The notes beneath the pieces were generated by a model. The model saw only the letters and a list, made by a program, of their open reading frames with translations, made no database searches and had not been told where the DNA came from. Made by a program: the position numbers and the translations under genes. Positions 7,328 to 7,393 of a stretch of DNA of 7,393 bases are shown piece by piece; the stretch's first letter is position 1, and the number at the start of each line of letters is the position of its first letter. The DNA is from JAZDLC01 sp043802345 (lineage in GTDB: Bacteria; Planctomycetota; B15-G4; JADJEK01), in the NCBI GenBank assembly GCA_043802345.1, contig JAZDLC010000210.1, positions 1 to 7,393 on the forward strand, given 5' to 3'.

Positions 7328-7393
7328 CGTGAAACTTGTGGCGCTCCAGATTCACGCGCTGCATTTCCTCGTCCGTTACCTTGCGGCCAGTCG
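7262..7393 (-). mobile_element. 3' end of an ISAzo13-type insertion sequence
   Basis: The IS extends from its transposase (stop at 7281) to a terminus that I place near 7262. The base composition changes there from AT-rich (CGTGTAAAGAATTAAAGG) to the GC-rich protease sequence starting GGCCTAAGGGAG on the - strand. GTGTAAAGAATTAAAGG at 7262-7278 is the candidate terminal repeat. The other end and any target-site duplication are outside the window, so the exact boundary is inferred to within about 10-15 bases. Confidence 0.6.
7281..7393 (-). CDS. ISAzo13-family transposase, C-terminal fragment (continues beyond the window)
   Basis: The - strand reads 36 codons from the window edge to a TGA at 7281-7283, beginning TGRKVTDEEMQRVNLERHKF and containing FHGDWNYIIRPR just before the end. 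This is the C-terminal signature of Rhodopirellula-type DDE transposases (PF07592, ISAzo13 family), whose tails end in the form KVSDEQM-...-LxRHxxHGDWNYTLxP. The catalytic DDE domain lies outside the window, so intactness cannot be judged. The fragment overlaps the first codons of the S8 peptidase open frame in a different frame, which places the insertion sequence at the 5' end of that gene. Too short for the usual ORF cut-offs, but the motif match is specific. Confidence 0.8.
   Translation of the reverse strand, partial: TGRKVTDEEMQRVNLERHKFHGDWNYIIRPRSPQER

Noticed and set aside
1..7393. CRISPR array, tRNA, rRNA or riboswitch
   Set aside because: I saw no regularly spaced direct repeats, no tRNA cloverleaf and no conserved RNA motif on either strand.

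Overview
The window is a GC-rich piece of bacterial chromosome. It probably comes from an environmental Gram-negative such as an Acidobacteriota, Planctomycetota or Eisenbacteria-like lineage. That placement rests only on high GC, a DUF1080 lipoprotein, a cell-surface-type S8 protease with Ca-binding acidic repeats, and an ISAzo13-type transposase end, so it is tentative.

Layout. Bases 1-225 hold perhaps the last codons of an upstream gene and a possible 38-codon small ORF, with nothing recognisable. At 226-2685 (+) lies a complete Lon-like ATP-dependent protease of the AAA_32/Lon_C type. Convergent with it, after only 4 bp, is a DASS/SLC13 (CitT/YbhI-like) anion transporter at 2690-4138 (-). 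A 173-bp divergent intergenic region separates the transporter from a + strand pair: a DUF1080 (3-keto-disaccharide hydrolase-like) putative lipoprotein at 4312-5016 and a half-size EamA/DMT membrane protein at 5042-5470. These two are 25 bp apart and probably co-transcribed. Facing them on the - strand is a subtilisin-like S8 peptidase at 5567-7327. Its catalytic domain is intact and is followed by a beta-sandwich and a C-terminal domain.

The most informative point is the right-hand edge. The - strand of 7281-7393 encodes the last 36 residues of an ISAzo13-family (Rhodopirellula-type) transposase in a different frame. The S8 open reading frame therefore starts inside this insertion sequence, and its first 22 or so codons are IS sequence. 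The protease has lost its signal peptide and most of its propeptide, most simply because the IS inserted into its 5' end. The rest of the protease frame is undamaged, which suggests a recent event.

I see no operon-scale pathway linking these genes and no clear undescribed system. The window reads as ordinary housekeeping or accessory genes with one IS-disrupted exported protease, plus substitutions at conserved motifs in the transporter (SNT to SIT) and in the Lon-like protein (Walker A lysine to arginine).
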